NCBI GenBank assembly: GCA_012861695.1 | Contig: JAAOOA010000096.1 | Location: 310,001 to 374,000, forward strand | Reading direction: 5' to 3' | Length of the DNA: 64,000 nt | DNA from: Trematomus loennbergii | Taxonomy: Eukaryota; Chordata; Actinopteri; Perciformes; Nototheniidae | In this document: piece by piece, positions 23,413 through 35,198 of the stretch | Position numbering within the stretch: the stretch's first letter is position 1 | Layout of the letters: each line of letters opens with the position of its first letter | The notes under the pieces: model-generated | Database searches by the model: none | Told to the model about the DNA's origin: nothing | The model's input: only the letters and a program-made list of their open reading frames with translations | Translations under genes and position numbers: made by a program

Positions 23413-25031
23413 ATAAAGATGCCAACTCAAACGCAAGAATCCTGCAGGTACATCTCCTGTCTATAAACCAGAATTAGTGCTACTGCATTAGCTTAACTTA
23501 AAGCCAAATCCTTTGTAAGTGCTACATGCAGAAGATATTTGATATAGCCAAGATGCAGTCAAATCAGTATCAGCTTGAGTCCTGACTAAAGATGGAAGTT
23601 AACTTCAGTCAGATACAGAAGATAATAAGGCCCAACTGGAAGGACTTTGTCCACAGAGGGTCATTATTAATTAGTCACACTTTGGACGAAACAATTATTG
23701 CATTTTTACAGTTTATTTCATAAATGTGTCGACATTGGCTAAGATTTGATATTGAATACTATCTACTTTTAATTATAACCATTCCTAGATAGGGGCTGTA
23801 CTGTTAGTGTTATGATTATAGACTCATACATTTGAATGAAAAGCCATGACCGTATCACAGCATTTAACCTGAGCACCAGCTGCACACTGCAGGAAAACAC
23901 AGCTCAGAACCATGGAACTAATCAATCCATTTCTTTAATTTGTATTTCCTATGTGGGTTGTTGCTATTCACAAAGGTTCCACGATGAGGAGCTGGCATGG
24001 TGACAGAGACATTTAAAATAAAGTCGCTCAATTTTGTTTTAACATTGCTGCTGAAATTCTGCCGTGCAAAACACGTCTCAGTGAATCAATCTGATAGATC
24101 GTAAGATTTCAGCTGAAGGATTTAAACTGTGTCGTGCTTTGATGTCTACTTGTCAGGGTTTACACTGTGTGTTACAACACACTCTCAGTATCCACCTGGT
24201 GGCTGTGAGAGTGTTTGCAGTGATGTGGAGACAGGAAACATATTCCCCCTTGCTGCAGGTCATCAGAGCTGCTGCCAGCATGCAGCCGGCAGACAGAGTG
24301 TGAACAAAGAGGAACATGTTCTCTGGGAAGTGCAGATCTGGCTGTATCGGTACCAAAACCCCCCAGCAACCCCCGCCCCCCAACACCTTAAATGTGCTTT
24401 GACATGAAGAAAGACACAGTGATTAGGGCTAAAAAGAGCCATAATTGATCTCACTGGAGTAATCACACACACAGAGCCATGGGCACACACATGCTAACAC
24501 ACACAGTGTACGGTGCATATGCATTCACAAGGGCTCTCAGAGGGGCCTTTCCAGGGCCACATATGGGCACACTCATGGACACAAAGGCACACACTCACAC
24601 ACTGGCACAGGGTTTTAATAATCATGTCTGGAAAAATTTACTTTGAATCCAGAGCTTTTAATGTTTGCCCACATGCTCAACAGCCCCTTCCAGTTTTACT
24701 GCCAGCTTGTTAAGTGTCTTCTGGCAGCACAAGGTAAAGAGGAGAAGCCCATTCCAGCCACGAGTCCCAAAAACCCTTCCTCCCCAGCCAAACAGCCAAT
24801 TACGCCATAAAACAATTAATCACTCTTAACAAAATCATTATTAACACACAGATTATGTCTCATGTTAACAGGAGCTAAGATATATTAGATATAGAGAGGC
24901 CGGTTGGACTACCAAACAGCACACAGGCTACAAAACACAGAAGAGAGTAAAGGGTTTCCATGCGTTTAATGAAACCAGCAGAGCATCAGGTCAACCTCAG
25001 TCGGCACACAACAATCATATTGGTTTTCGAG
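23413..25031. other. Intergenic sequence
   Basis: No gene recognised. Overlapping short frames on both strands at 24130-24490 have no domain that I recognise. CA-rich patches lie at 24460-24605. Confidence 0.45.
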
Positions 25032-25317
25032 CAATGGTGTCCAAACTACGGCCCGGGGCCAACTGCAGCTCGTGGTCCTTTTTTAATTGGCCCGCAGCTA
25101 ATTAGAAAAGTATAATGGGATATGGTCAACACACGAAACTTGTGCTTGACTACTATTGTACTTCTTAAATACAGTATATATTAAAATATATTACACATTT
25201 GTTAATAAGCCCTATTTTCCAATCAATTCTTGAGGCAATATACCTCACCTCTAGTGAGGGGCCCTTCGAATGTTTTTCTGAATGTGGTCCTCAGTGAAAA
25301 ATGTTTGGACCCCCCTG
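25032..25317. mobile_element. hAT (Charlie-like) MITE, 286 bp
   Basis: It starts CAATGGTGTCCAAACTACGG and ends GTTTGGACCCCCCTG, an imperfect inverted repeat of the common fish GTCCAAAC hAT terminus. Flanks TTTTCGAG and GTTCAGAG agree at 5 of 8 positions. No coding. Confidence 0.65.
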
Positions 25318-25634
25318 GTTCAGAGGTTGAGGGACTTCATCTGGAGTCATGGCAACTAGACTTGCCTGTAAAAAAAGAGAAGATTTAGCTGAAAGCCTCA
25401 GATTAATGTCTGTCAGAAGCACGAAAGCAGTCATTTCGCAAACATGTCTGCTCTAGGCCAACTAAAACTGATGTAGGGTCAGATTTTTAGCATTCTTGCA
25501 AATGTTTCTGGGATTTGGGTTCCACTTCAGCTCTCTGTCATCACCATCATGTTCTCCACAGTGTGTGCATATGTCTCCTGAACCATTTCTACACAAAACC
25601 ACGTGTTGACTTTAAGCACACTGTACCAGGCACA
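25318..25634. other. Intergenic sequence between two MITEs
   Basis: No gene recognised. Confidence 0.45.
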
Positions 25635-25864
25635 CAGTGGTGGAAGGTTATTAAGCACATTTACTCAACTATTGTACTTAAGTACTTTTTGGCATATATG
25701 TACTTACTTGAGTAATTCCATTAGTTGCTACTCCATACTTCTAACACTTTTTTACTTTTACTAAAATAACATTTTGAAATCAGGACTTTTACTTGAGGTG
25801 GAGTATTTTAAGATTATAGTATTTGTACTTTTACTTATGTTAAGGAGTACTTCTTCCAACACTG
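25635..25864. mobile_element. hAT MITE with GTACTTAAGTA core, 230 bp
   Basis: It starts CAGTGGTGGAAGG and ends CTTCTTCCAACACTG. The subterminal GTACTTAAGTACTT motifs match those of the larger element at 30521-33199, so the two are related. The flanks share CAGGC (25627 and 25865). Confidence 0.75.
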
Positions 25865-26562
25865 CAGGCTAGCTCAGACATTTTGCTTTCAATAAATTCT
25901 CTATACAGTTTAGGGCTAGTATTTATAGAACACGCCACTCTTATGCCTTTCTAACCCTTAATCCTACAGGCTTCCCCTCCATAACCTGCTACTGCAGTGG
26001 AATCATGCATGCATATAGAAGTGAGCCTGAGAAAAATGGTACGTTTCCCTCTCATTTCACATTCTGAAGCCTCCCCAAAGACCCCTCATATTATATCCTA
26101 ATGGTACGCACACACAGAACACACTTGCCAAAGCAAATACACACAGCTGTCACACAAAGAGCCCATCCAAACTAGCACCTCTTCTTCCTTGTGATTATAG
26201 AGAGCGTGTTGGCAGGAGGCGCTGGCCTAATAGCCATTTAGGTGATTCCAAAGAGAAGATATTGGGGGAAAGTTGGTGGAGAAGTGCTTTCATGCCGACT
26301 GCCAGAGACGGAGAGCGCCGGCTGCCTTCCATCTCTGAATGAGAGGCAAATTATTCCAAATCATTTGGGAGCAAGGGGCAGAAGCAACCCCTTTTATTTT
26401 TTGGATGCATTAACAATGTTTTCTGTCACTTTGTTGGCGGCATCAAAAGGTGGGCCCTGCCAAAGATTAGCTGGATAAATTGCCTAATTGATCCATTCAC
26501 TTTTTAACTGATGCTTTATCAAGAGGCTGTGCAGAGAGGAGGAGAGGCGGGAGAGGCTGAGG

Positions 26563-26564
<2 letters not shown>
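25865..26564. promoter_or_regulatory. Intergenic; candidate conserved block at about 26180-26520
   Basis: The portion at 26180-26520 is non-repetitive and contains AACAATG (SOX-like), TTGCCTAATTGATCC and AAAGATTAGC motifs. A 78-residue frame there has no recognisable domain. An enhancer role is a guess from composition. Confidence 0.25.
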
Positions 26565-26596
<32 letters not shown>

Positions 26597-26634
26597 ACAC
26601 ACACACACACACCACACACACACACACACACACA
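26565..26634 (+). repeat. (CA)n microsatellite
   Basis: About 70 bp of CA with two CC slips. Confidence 0.95.
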
Positions 26635-26639
26635 AAGAT

Positions 26640-27136
26640 CTATTTTTCACAATAGTGCAGGACATAGACAACTCATATTAAAAGCCAGAGAGTCCGCAGT
26701 ATAAGGAAGTTTACTTTCCTTTGTGAATAAACACGTTTTCTGTCTTCCATTAAGTTCCCTGAGTTTCCTCACTCTGGGTTATTCATGGAGATATTAACAC
26801 ACTTCATCATAATCAGCCTTCTTAACTGTTGGCATATTAAAAAGCTTTAATCCCTGCATAAATATTGGAGGGCTTACACTATTAAGGTGATGGATGGAAG
26901 ATGTTCAGTGGGAACACCTTGCATTATAGAGCCAAGTGAAGTGAATGTGACTCAGAACTAAGCTCACTGTACAGTAGACTTCACACAAACATTACATCAC
27001 ATATTATGGTGTTTGAGGGCTCTTAATGTACAACATGTAAGATGTGTGTCTTATATTGTAACTACTTCAGTAACATTACTAAATCCAGACATAATCACTC
27101 AGTGCACACAAACATTTAGCATTCACAATTCAGATT
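26640..27136. other. Intergenic sequence
   Basis: No gene recognised. Confidence 0.5.
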
Positions 27137-27210
27137 TCTGTATGTCTGTCTGTCTGTCTCTCTGTGTGTCTGTATGTCTGTATGTCTGTCTGTCTGTCTG
27201 TGTGTCTGTA

Positions 27211-27241
<31 letters not shown>

Positions 27242-27804
27242 GTGTCTGTGTGTCTGTCTGTGTGTCTGTATGTCTGTCTGTCTGTGTGTCTGTCTGTGTA
27301 TGTCTGTCTGTCTGTCTGTGTGTCTGTGTGTCTGTCTGTGTGTCTGTGTGTCTGTATGTGTGTCTGTGTGTCTGTGTGTCTGTATGTCTGTCTGTCTGTG
27401 TGTCTGTATGTCTGTCTGTATGTGTGTCTGTGTGTCTGTATGTCTGTATGTATGTCTCTCTGTGTGTCTGTCTGTCTGTGTGTCTGTGTGTCTGTGTGTC
27501 TGTGTGTCTGTGTGTGTGTCTGTGTGTCTGTATGTCTGTATGTCTGTATGTCTGTGTGTCTGTATGTCTGTCTGTGTGTATGTCTGTCTGTCTGTGTGTC
27601 TGTCTGTGTGTATGTGTGTCTGTCTGTGTGTCTGTCAGTGTGTCTGTCTGTCTGTGTGTCTGTCTGTGTGTCTGTCTGTGTGTCTGTCTGTGTGTATGTG
27701 TGTATGTCTGTGTGTCTGTCTGTCTGTGTGTCTGTCTGTATGTGTGTATGTGTGTCTGTCTGTCTGTGTGTCTGTGTGTCTGTCTGTGTGTCTGTGTGTC
27801 TGTG

Positions 27805-27839
<35 letters not shown>

Positions 27840-27864
27840 GTGTCTGTCTGTCTGTCTGTCTGTG

Positions 27865-27895
<31 letters not shown>

Positions 27896-28584
27896 GTGTC
27901 TGTGTGTCTGTGTGTCTGTCTGTCTGTATGTGTGTCTGTCTGTCTGTCTGTCTGTGTGTATGTCTGTCTGTCTGTCTGTCTGTCTGTGTATCTGTCTGTG
28001 TGTCTGTCTGTCTGTGTGTCTGTCTGTCTGTCTGTGTGTATGTGTGTCTGTCTGTCTGTGTGTCTGTCTGTCTGTCTGTCTGTGTGTCTGTCTGTCTGTC
28101 TGTCTGTCTGTGTGTCTGTCTGTGTGTCTGTCTGTCTGTCTGTGTGTGTGTGTGTGTGTGTGTCTGTCTGTCTGTCTGTGTGTCTGTCTGTCTGTGTGTC
28201 TGTCTGTCTGTGTGTCTGTCTGTCTGTGTGTATGTGTGTCTGTCTGTCTGTCTGTATGTCTGTCTGTGTGTCTGTCTGTCTGTCTGTGTGTCTGTGTGTC
28301 TGTCTGTCTGTCTGTGTGTCTGTGTGTCTGTCTGTGTGTATGTGTGTCTGTCTGTCTGTGTGTCTGTCTGTGTGTCTGCATGTCTGTCTGTGTGTCTGTG
28401 TGTCTGTGTGTCTGTCTGTCTGTGTGTCTGTGTGTCTGTCTGTCTGTGTGTCTGTCTGTCTGTCTGTGTGTGTGTCTGTCTGTATGTGTGTCTGTCTGTC
28501 TGTGTGTGTGTCTGTCTGTCTGTGTGTCTGTCTGCCTGTCTGTGTGTCTGTGTGTCTGTCTGCCTGTCTGTGTGTCTGTGTGTC
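27137..28584 (+). repeat. 1.4-kb (TCTG/TGTG)n tetranucleotide tract
   Basis: Almost uninterrupted TCTG and TGTG tetramers with scattered TATG, and a pure TG patch near 28142-28162. All plus-strand frames read as Cys/Val/Ser repeats and the minus strand as Thr/Asp/Gln repeats for hundreds of residues. These are consequences of a stop-free tetranucleotide repeat, not genes. TCTG and TGTG differ by one C/T transition, so the tract is likely (TCTG)n partly converted. Confidence 0.97.
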
Positions 28585-28639
28585 ATAGACTCACATATTC
28601 CAATATAAAAAATGACTAAGTATTCACACGTTATTAATA

Positions 28640-28880
28640 ATAAGAGATCACAATAAGTAACAAACTAAAACAAATAGCAGAGAAGTACACCATGGTAAAA
28701 AAGTAGCAGTATATTTGTTTTAAAAAAGTGAAACTTGCACTTGCATATATATTGCACAAAGTTGTATATTTACAGGCAGTGATATTGCACATCAGGGGTA
28801 TTCCAGTCTATGTGTGGGGGTCTACCAGGGGCCGTGGTGGTTGTACAGCCTGACCTCTGCAGGAAGGAAGGACCTTCCCA
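28640..28880 (-). mobile_element. LINE 3' UTR fragment
   Basis: Contains GATATTGCACATCAGGGGTA, GGGTCTACCAGGGGCC and GCAGGAAGGAAGGACCTTCC. I associate this order with 3' regions of fish LINEs of the Rex1/L2 kind, from memory of similar repeats rather than from any alignment. No coding remains. Confidence 0.4.
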
Positions 28881-30520
28881 TACACTTCACTTCATTGTAG
28901 ATGTCAAGCTGATCTTCATTCCACCTTTAGGTTGTATTTAACAGGTTTTCCTAAAGTTGGACTTGTGACACCTTGCTCAAACAGCTGTTGTTGTCAGAAA
29001 GACACAAAGGTTATTCAGGTGAAAGGCAGAGAAAAAGTTCTGCTGGTTTCCTTCATGCAGCATTCATGTTCAGTCGTTCATACAAAATCTAACAACGACT
29101 GCTGCCATGTTTCCTGAATGCCCATCTTCCACACTCTGTGACCTCCTGACAGGAGCGACATAATTACAGTTTGAGAACTGGCATGAGTTTGTAAAAAAAC
29201 ATGAAAATAAATCTTATCAGCTCCCTATATTAACTGGGTTAAGCAAAAGCAGCCTTGTATGACACCATATGCACTACTTAAAAGTTGGAAGGAAAGTAAT
29301 TAGCTAAGTGTACCTTCAAAAAATGTATCTGATACCGTGTCAAGGTTTGTCTAATTCCTGTTATTTATTCCACAGGATGCAAGTACGGCTCTTGTTACAG
29401 TCAGCATAATTAATATGATTGATGAAAGATGTGAACATCCGAGAGATACGCCAGGCTGATTTGAACTGCCTCAAATACTCTGAAACTGTTTTAGTGTCAT
29501 CCATCGGTGATGTTCAGTCCATTCCAGGAGTCATTCTGTGATGAAGCTTTGTGTTGAGACTGAATTTTTTATTCCCAACTTGCCTCAACTCCGATTATCT
29601 ACATCTCTCAGAATGCCACATACCAGAGAAGGGGTGTGAACATATTGCACTCAATTTGGGCTTTATGTGTGGAGAAATAATAAAAGTGGCAGCAGAGGTT
29701 TTGTTGTTGAGGAAATGCGAGCATCACCATTGTTAGACAAAACAACATATTCCTGTTCATTACATTCTGTTTCACTGACAGTGTACCTGTCTCCCTGCAT
29801 GACTGGTGAAGAAATGTAAAAAAAGCAAAAGTGATATCTTCTCATGTCCTCTGCCTCTAGTATCAATACCTTCAATACATCTTTCCTTCAGTCCTCTCCT
29901 AATGTAAGTTCTTCATGTGAACCAATCAAGTTGTGGGAGGGGCTCACAACATGATTGATCAGAGGCCAGGGAACATTAGGAGGAGCTTTGCCGTGGAGTT
30001 CTCTAAAAGAATAGGAACACCCCGCTCATAGAACCAGGAGTGGGTTTGAACGGAGCTTCGGTCTCTGCAGAGTTCTGCTGACTTGACACTGCTAAGCTGC
30101 TGGACTTGGCAGAAGATGATGCCAGCCTTCTCGGTTTCCCCCCCTCTGACGAATTCCACGGTGACACTTGCCACAATCTGGATCCCATTAGGAGCCTGGC
30201 CCAGCAGGCCTGCAGGGAGCAGGGCCAGGGATTCTGGAGTCAGGATCGTGACTCGGAGGCCCAGCCACATTAAGCATCTTCTGGTTAGGTCACACATCTG
30301 CTTCAACACTAGCTATGAGATTAATATCAAATGTTATTTATCTTTTTCTCATGTAGATGACTATGCACGTTTCTCGATGTGCCTCTTTGTCACCTGTGGT
30401 GTAGCAGTGTGTGTATCAAAGCAAAACTCCAACTACTACAGCCACCATGTGACCCAAGAGAAAAACAATCTTTGGGATCCCTTTAATTATACTAAAATCA
30501 GGTTGAAATTCACTTGGACA
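28881..30520. other. Intergenic sequence
   Basis: No transposon ends recognised. The only frame that stands out is on the minus strand at 29959-30309, listed separately. Confidence 0.45.
29959..30309 (-). CDS. Unidentified 116-residue open frame
   Basis: A minus-strand frame in a locally GC-balanced block, with a smooth amino-acid composition (LAGLRV-like hydrophobic stretches, then VTVEFVRGGETEKAG). It lacks repeats and is overlapped by a shorter frame in another register. I recognise no family. It could be a fragment of an old transposon protein, a retrocopy, or chance. Nothing around it supports a promoter or splice structure. Confidence 0.15.
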   Translation of the reverse strand: MLKQMCDLTRRCLMWLGLRVTILTPESLALLPAGLLGQAPNGIQIVASVTVEFVRGGETEKAGIIFCQVQQLSSVKSAELCRDRSSVQTHSWFYERGVPILLENSTAKLLLMFPGL

Positions 30521-30705
30521 CAGGGGTGGAAGAAGTACTTAAGTACAAGTCCTGCATTGAAAATCTTACTTAAGTAAAAGTACAAATGTCTCGTCCACAA
30601 AATGTACTTACCAGTACCAAAAGTAGAAGTACTCGTAATGTGTCATTTCATAATCGTACATTATATTACTGGATTATGATTATTTATGCATAATATATTG
30701 CATCA

Positions 30706-31814
30706 GTGGTCGAAGAGTTCAAGTTGGCGAAGTGCAGGGCTGCGATGATGTATAGTAACTCCAGAGATGAGAAGGTCAGATGCGCAGTGTCACTACAAGA
30801 TCAGGACGAAAGTGGGCTGCAGCAACATCAGTGAAACAGGCAGAAACTCTCTGAAGTTAAAGGACATAATCGGAAGCCAATGCATCGAGAGACAGGGACT
30901 CGGATCTACCCACTTCCAGCAATGGGGAAAAGCAGACCCAAGGCAGAGGGGAGACATGATCCAAGCCGAGGTCTGTCACATGGAGGAGGATCGGCGGAGG
31001 GCAAGGGCCGTGGATCGTGCTTCTCAAGGAGCCTGGACTAAGTGGGACCTTCCAAAGTGGAAGATTACGTGGCCTGAACTTTGGAGACTGGAGCCCTTTC
31101 GCATCTCTTTCCTGCTCCGATCAGTGTGCGACACTGCCAACACAAACAAACCTGCACAGGTGGGGAATGAGCAAGTTATGAGTGAGAGGCACATTGGAGC
31201 ACATACTGGCGGGATGCAAGACCGCACTTGGCCAGGGAATATATAGATGGCGTCACGATAAGGTCCTCAGATTACTGGCTGAGATGCTGGAGCAGGAGAG
31301 ACTGAAGAAGAGTCATACCAACGTCCCCAAGACCCATCTATTTAGTTCATCATGGCGGGGGAGAAGCCACCCTCCTAAAAGAAGACCAGTAGGAGCCTCC
31401 TGCAGGCGGCTCAGCTTTGGGAGGTGAGGATGGACCTGGGAAAAAAACGACACTTTCCCCAAATCGTCCAAACATCGCTGAGATGACATGGTCATATGGT
31501 CGGAGGAGGCAAAGAAAATCATCCTTATTGAGCTGACAGTCCCTTGGGAAGATGGGTGCGAAGAGTACCAGGACCTGGTCCATCAATGCAGGGACAAGGC
31601 AGGCCTGGCTTTTCCCAGTTGGCTTCAGGGGTTCCCGGCACAATCTGTGTGGAAGACGTTCACAGCTCTGGGAATAGCAGGTAAGGGGTGAAAAACAGCT
31701 GCTCGTAGGTTGGGGGAGGCAGCGGAAAGAGCCTCTTGTTGGCTCTGGAACAGACGGGAAGAATTGTGCTGGAAGCCAGGGTAGGATGGGCAGTGACTGG
31801 CCATCAATGCCGAC
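30706..31814 (+). pseudogene. R2/NeSL-like LINE, C-terminal fragment with nuclease-like motifs
   Basis: Reading in several frames gives WPELWRLEPFRISFLLRS, then LEHILAGCKTALGQGIYRWR followed by HDKVL, then IELTVPWED and a C-terminus with FPAQSVWKTFTALGI. The zinc-finger-like HIL-GCK...RH unit followed by an ELTVPWE core matches the layout of restriction-like endonuclease LINEs (R2, NeSL, Hero groups), in which this domain nicks the target DNA. Stops and shifts interrupt it, for example around 31240 and 31450. The tail continues beyond hAT-D at 33127 to about 33140. A second relative lies at 55259-56960. Clade placement is inference. Confidence 0.7.
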
Positions 31815-33118
31815 CAGTGGCGAGCTGTGACTTTTATACCTATGACCCCCCCTTCCCTAGAAAAAAATAAATAAAGATGATTACGTCACAGCGTATACTT
31901 CAGCGGAATATCAAAACAACGGCCCGGGGTGCAAAACGCATCAATGACAGCGACCCTCTACCACACAAAACAACACCTGTAAATAACCCAATTTGTGTTT
32001 TTTGAAATTGAAAAGGATATTGCATTGTGTTTGTTACTTATATATGTCTTAAGTGTAATTTGGCTTGGCTTCCTACTTTGTATGGACATGCTTTTATTTT
32101 GAAGGCGAGTTTACGCTGTTGACAGGAAGTTGTTGTTGCTATGGAAACAATGTGACGGAGAAAAGGAGCGGACATTAACGGAGAAGAGTAATATCTACAT
32201 ATAAAGACGGAGAAAGTAAAGGATAAAGTTTATGTTTAAGTTTAGCACCCCCCGAAGAGGCACAAGCTCTTACTGTAGCATTTCCCTCCGAATAATGGTC
32301 GAAGTCTTGACTGTTGATATTGGAGATTTCAATAAATTCATATCAAGACTTCGACCATTATTTGGATTTATATAAACACCTATCATGACAAGGCACCCAC
32401 AGCCAAGTAACAATTAAAAATGAACTAAGTCGGCACGGCGGCCCATATTGAAAATGACTTAGGCCTACCTTTGATGATCAAATCACTTAAACACAAAGTC
32501 CATCCTCCTGTCCTTTTGGATGAAGCACTTGATGGCGGGGTCATGCAGCTGATCCTTTGTCACTCCAACTTATCATTGTAACTCAATCGTGAAAATGACT
32601 CGGTTAAAATGTTCGAAACGATGTCATCACTATCACTGATGTGAGACATCATGAACGAACTTATGCTAATTAGCTACTTCCGCCTACCTTGACCCGTTGT
32701 CAGTCACACATGCATAAACTTCACAGCGGGCGGAACTTGTCATAAAGTCCGATAATAAAGCCCACCCATTTAGAGGGAAGATATGATTGGTCAATTGTAC
32801 TGTCATTTGACATTACTCTCTCATTGAGTTACTATAGCGGGCTCTCTATTTTACAGCTGGACCACCAATCAGCTCCTATCTTCACAGTAACTTGCAGGGA
32901 CGGCAAAAGGAGCTTCGTTCATTTAACCCTTCACATTCCAAAAGAAACTGAAGAGGCAGATTTGCAGGATTTATTTATTTGGAAATGTTATTTTAAATAC
33001 AATTAAATCAAGTTATTTGAAAAATATTTTTAAAAAATAAATATTTTTAAAATGTTTTTAAATATTATTTTTTGGAATATCTTAGGCCCTCAGAGAGGGC
33101 CCTGACGGCTCGCCACTG
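31815..33118. mobile_element. hAT-D: 1.3-kb nonautonomous element inside the LINE
   Basis: It starts CAGTGGCGAGCTGTGAC and ends CTGACGGCTCGCCACTG. TSDs ATGCCGAC (31807-31814) and CTGCCGAC (33119-33126) match at 7 of 8. No transposase is recognised. It contains a 20-bp perfect inverted repeat (32291-32362). Its termini belong to the same family as the 181-bp MITE at 63450-63630. Confidence 0.85.
32291..32362. repeat. 20-bp perfect inverted repeat, hairpin
   Basis: AATAATGGTCGAAGTCTTGA at 32291-32310 is exactly complementary to 32343-32362, with a 32-nt loop. Three more pairs (one G-T) extend the stem outward. The fold would be about 78 nt long. Confidence 0.85.
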
Positions 33119-33381
33119 CTGCCGACCAACTGTACCTCAAAATTGTACTTAAGTACAGTCAGTACTTGAGTTAATGTACTTAGTTACTTCCCACCTCTGC
33201 TTGCACATGGTAAATAACTAGGGATGTAACGATATATCGAATATCGCGATATCGCGATAAATAAATGTCTCAATACCGTCGTGAGACTGACAAAATCTAC
33301 CGCGATTAAAAAAAAAAATTATAAAAAAAATGTAAACACTTTACTTTTTTTAAACCTTTATTTAACCAGGTGGTCCCATTG

Positions 33382-34354
33382 TAGTGTTGCACGGTGTACC
33401 GATACTTGAAAGGTACCGCGATACCCTGCCGTTAAAAACGTTACGATTCCTCCGTTTCATTAGTATCGGTACTTTAAGAATGACGGGGAAAAGTACTCCG
33501 GTGAGAAAGCGCTGTTTTAATAAGTGCTGTGTGTGTTCAGCGCTCTGCTTCCACTCCCTGCACTGCAGCCGTGCCTGCAGTCCCTCCCCTCTCAAGCACG
33601 CTCTAAGTGCCTCCCCTCTCTCATGCACGCGCTAGCTGCCAGAGCATGTGAGAAAACGAGAAGCATGGCTGCAAGTGGGAGTGCAACTGCCGCTGCGCCT
33701 CGGCTTGTTGACAAAAAAGACGCCAGAAGCGAAATGTGGAAGTATTTGAGCTATATCTCTGACAGTGAGGGCAAGCCTACGGACACCACGAGGCCTGTCT
33801 GTAAGACATGTTTTAGATCCCTGCAAACCAAGGGAGCCAACACATCAAACTTGGCTAAGCACCTCGCCGACCGGCATCCAGAGCTGTTTAAAGAATTTAA
33901 AGACAGACAGGTTAGCGAATGTAATAGATAACATAATTACATCATGCTCAAGCCCATGTCCTCAAATCTAAGTCAAACAAGTGTAATTGACTTTGTGACA
34001 AACGAACGTTTTCGTAGTTTGGCGAGGCAATTAATGGCAATGATAACTGTCTAATATGGCTATCTTTTTAGCTAACTTACCAATGTGGCTAACATCTGCA
34101 ATGTACATTTTGTCAATAATTATTTATATTACTGTACTATTACATGTTAATAAAATATAAAGTTAACTATCAAAGAAATCACATAAACTCAAGTATAAAG
34201 AAGAGACCATGTTGTAAGAAAACACTTAACAGATAAACTACAATTTTATTGATCATGAAAATAATAAAAGAAAAGTATCGAAAAAGAATCGGAATCGCAA
34301 TTCTTGACTTGGTATCGGTATCGAAACCAAAATGTTGGTATCGTGACAACACTA
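33382..34354 (+). mobile_element. hAT-B: 973-bp BED-finger hAT inside hAT-A
   Basis: The left end is TAGTGTTGCACGGTGTACCG and the right end GGTATCGTGACAACACTA, inverted with mismatches. Perfect TSDs TCCCATTG lie at 33374-33381 and 34355-34362. The site before insertion reads GGTGGTCCCATTGAGATC. Only the N-terminal zinc-finger part of a transposase remains, so the element is nonautonomous. Confidence 0.9.
33665..33931 (+). CDS. BED zinc finger N-terminus of hAT transposase (truncated)
   Basis: The frame opens MAASGSATAAAPRLVDKK, then EMWKYLSY and a BED finger with CKTC and, 19 residues after its second Cys, HLADRH (C2-H2 spacing). BED fingers bind the terminal DNA of hAT elements and occur in ZBED-type domesticated genes. 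At 89 residues it ends before the catalytic RNase-H-like domain, and the following sequence has no continuation that I can follow. I chose the methionine at 33665 because residues before it (LAARACEKTR) look untranslated. It may be a complete exon whose downstream exons were deleted. Confidence 0.6.
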   Translation: MAASGSATAAAPRLVDKKDARSEMWKYLSYISDSEGKPTDTTRPVCKTCFRSLQTKGANTSNLAKHLADRHPELFKEFKDRQVSECNR

Positions 34355-34563
34355 TCCCATTGAGATCATCAATCTCTTTTTCAAGAGAGACCTGTCCAAC
34401 ATGGCAGCAAGTAGGTTACAACATGAACATAAAACAACAGATAACACGAAAGGACATCGTATTTACAGGGCTACATTTACATACCTAGAGACATTGACAA
34501 GTACCAACAGTGTATGTATATCTCGCCCTGTCAATAAGCCTCACCTTCTTGGCAACAACTGTA

Positions 34564-34643
34564 TTGTTTTTGAAGTGGTGGAGAGACAATGCACAGTTTT
34601 ACCCACAGCTGTCACCCATGGACAAAGCATATCTCTCTGTCCC
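34564..34643 (+). pseudogene. hAT-A transposase dimerisation domain, 5' half
   Basis: In the frame reading WWRDNAQFYPQLSPMDKAYL this is the start of the hATC dimerisation domain. It stops at GTCCC, where the BEL/Pao element entered. The other half resumes at 39692. hATC mediates transposase multimerisation and contributes to catalysis. Confidence 0.75.
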
Positions 34644-34968
34644 AGTAACTACTCTGGTCTTGAAAGAATTTTACGCATCGAACTGATGTCCACAATCACG
34701 TTTATTTTCTTCTTTGTACAATCATGAAACACCGTGAAAACGTGTTCACCTAGTAGACCAGCAGTAGAATTACGTTCACATCGTTGACACTTTTAGCGCC
34801 CTTTTACTCTCTCACAAACACAATGTAAACATCCGGGGCTAGAGGTCACATGAGTTCCGCAAAGTTAACTCTTATCATTTTAACAAAATAAAACAAAGTT
34901 CAAGCATACATTAAGCACTCTTCAAAAATACAGAACAATAAATAAGGGACCTTTGAGCGTCAGCTACA
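34644..34968 (-). repeat. 3' LTR of BEL/Pao element
   Basis: On the minus strand it begins TGTAGCTGACGCTC and ends CCAGAGTAGTTACT; the final A of the TG...CA signature has become T. 325 bp, near-identical to 39382-39686. Confidence 0.93.
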
Positions 34969-35198
34969 CTCCCACCAAAATTACCTTCAAACACATATGC
35001 AGATGTCAATACATATACAATATGATCTTCATCAAATAAATCAATGGTAATTTTCAACTCTTTTCGCTTGTTTGTCTTTCCCTTAACTCACATATATTTG
35101 AACAGTACAAGTTCATTTACATAACTAAGGCTACATCAACTTTATTAGCCCCTTAGCCTAACGAGGAAATATATAAGTTTCTAGCAACTGCTTGCTTC

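Larger units (their letters stand above)
30521..33199. mobile_element. hAT-C: nonautonomous hAT split by a LINE
   Basis: The left end is CAGGGGTGGAAGAAGTACTT. The right end (…AGTTACTTCCCACCTCTG, ending at 33199) is inverted to it. TSDs are CTTGGACA (30513-30520) and CTTGCACA (33200-33207), 7 of 8 matching. GTACTTAAGTAC motifs lie near both ends. Its own sequence is only about 190 bp on the left and about 50 bp on the right; the middle is a LINE fragment that itself carries hAT-D. It is related to the MITE at 25635-25864. Confidence 0.8.

Noticed and set aside
24129..24490. Cluster of 65-92 codon frames
   Set aside because: No domain or repeat signature; surrounding sequence shows no gene structure.
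27013..28619. Long Cys/Val/Ser-rich and Thr/Asp/Gln-rich open frames (over 450 codons) on both strands
   Set aside because: They are translations of a stop-free tetranucleotide repeat; no other coding evidence.
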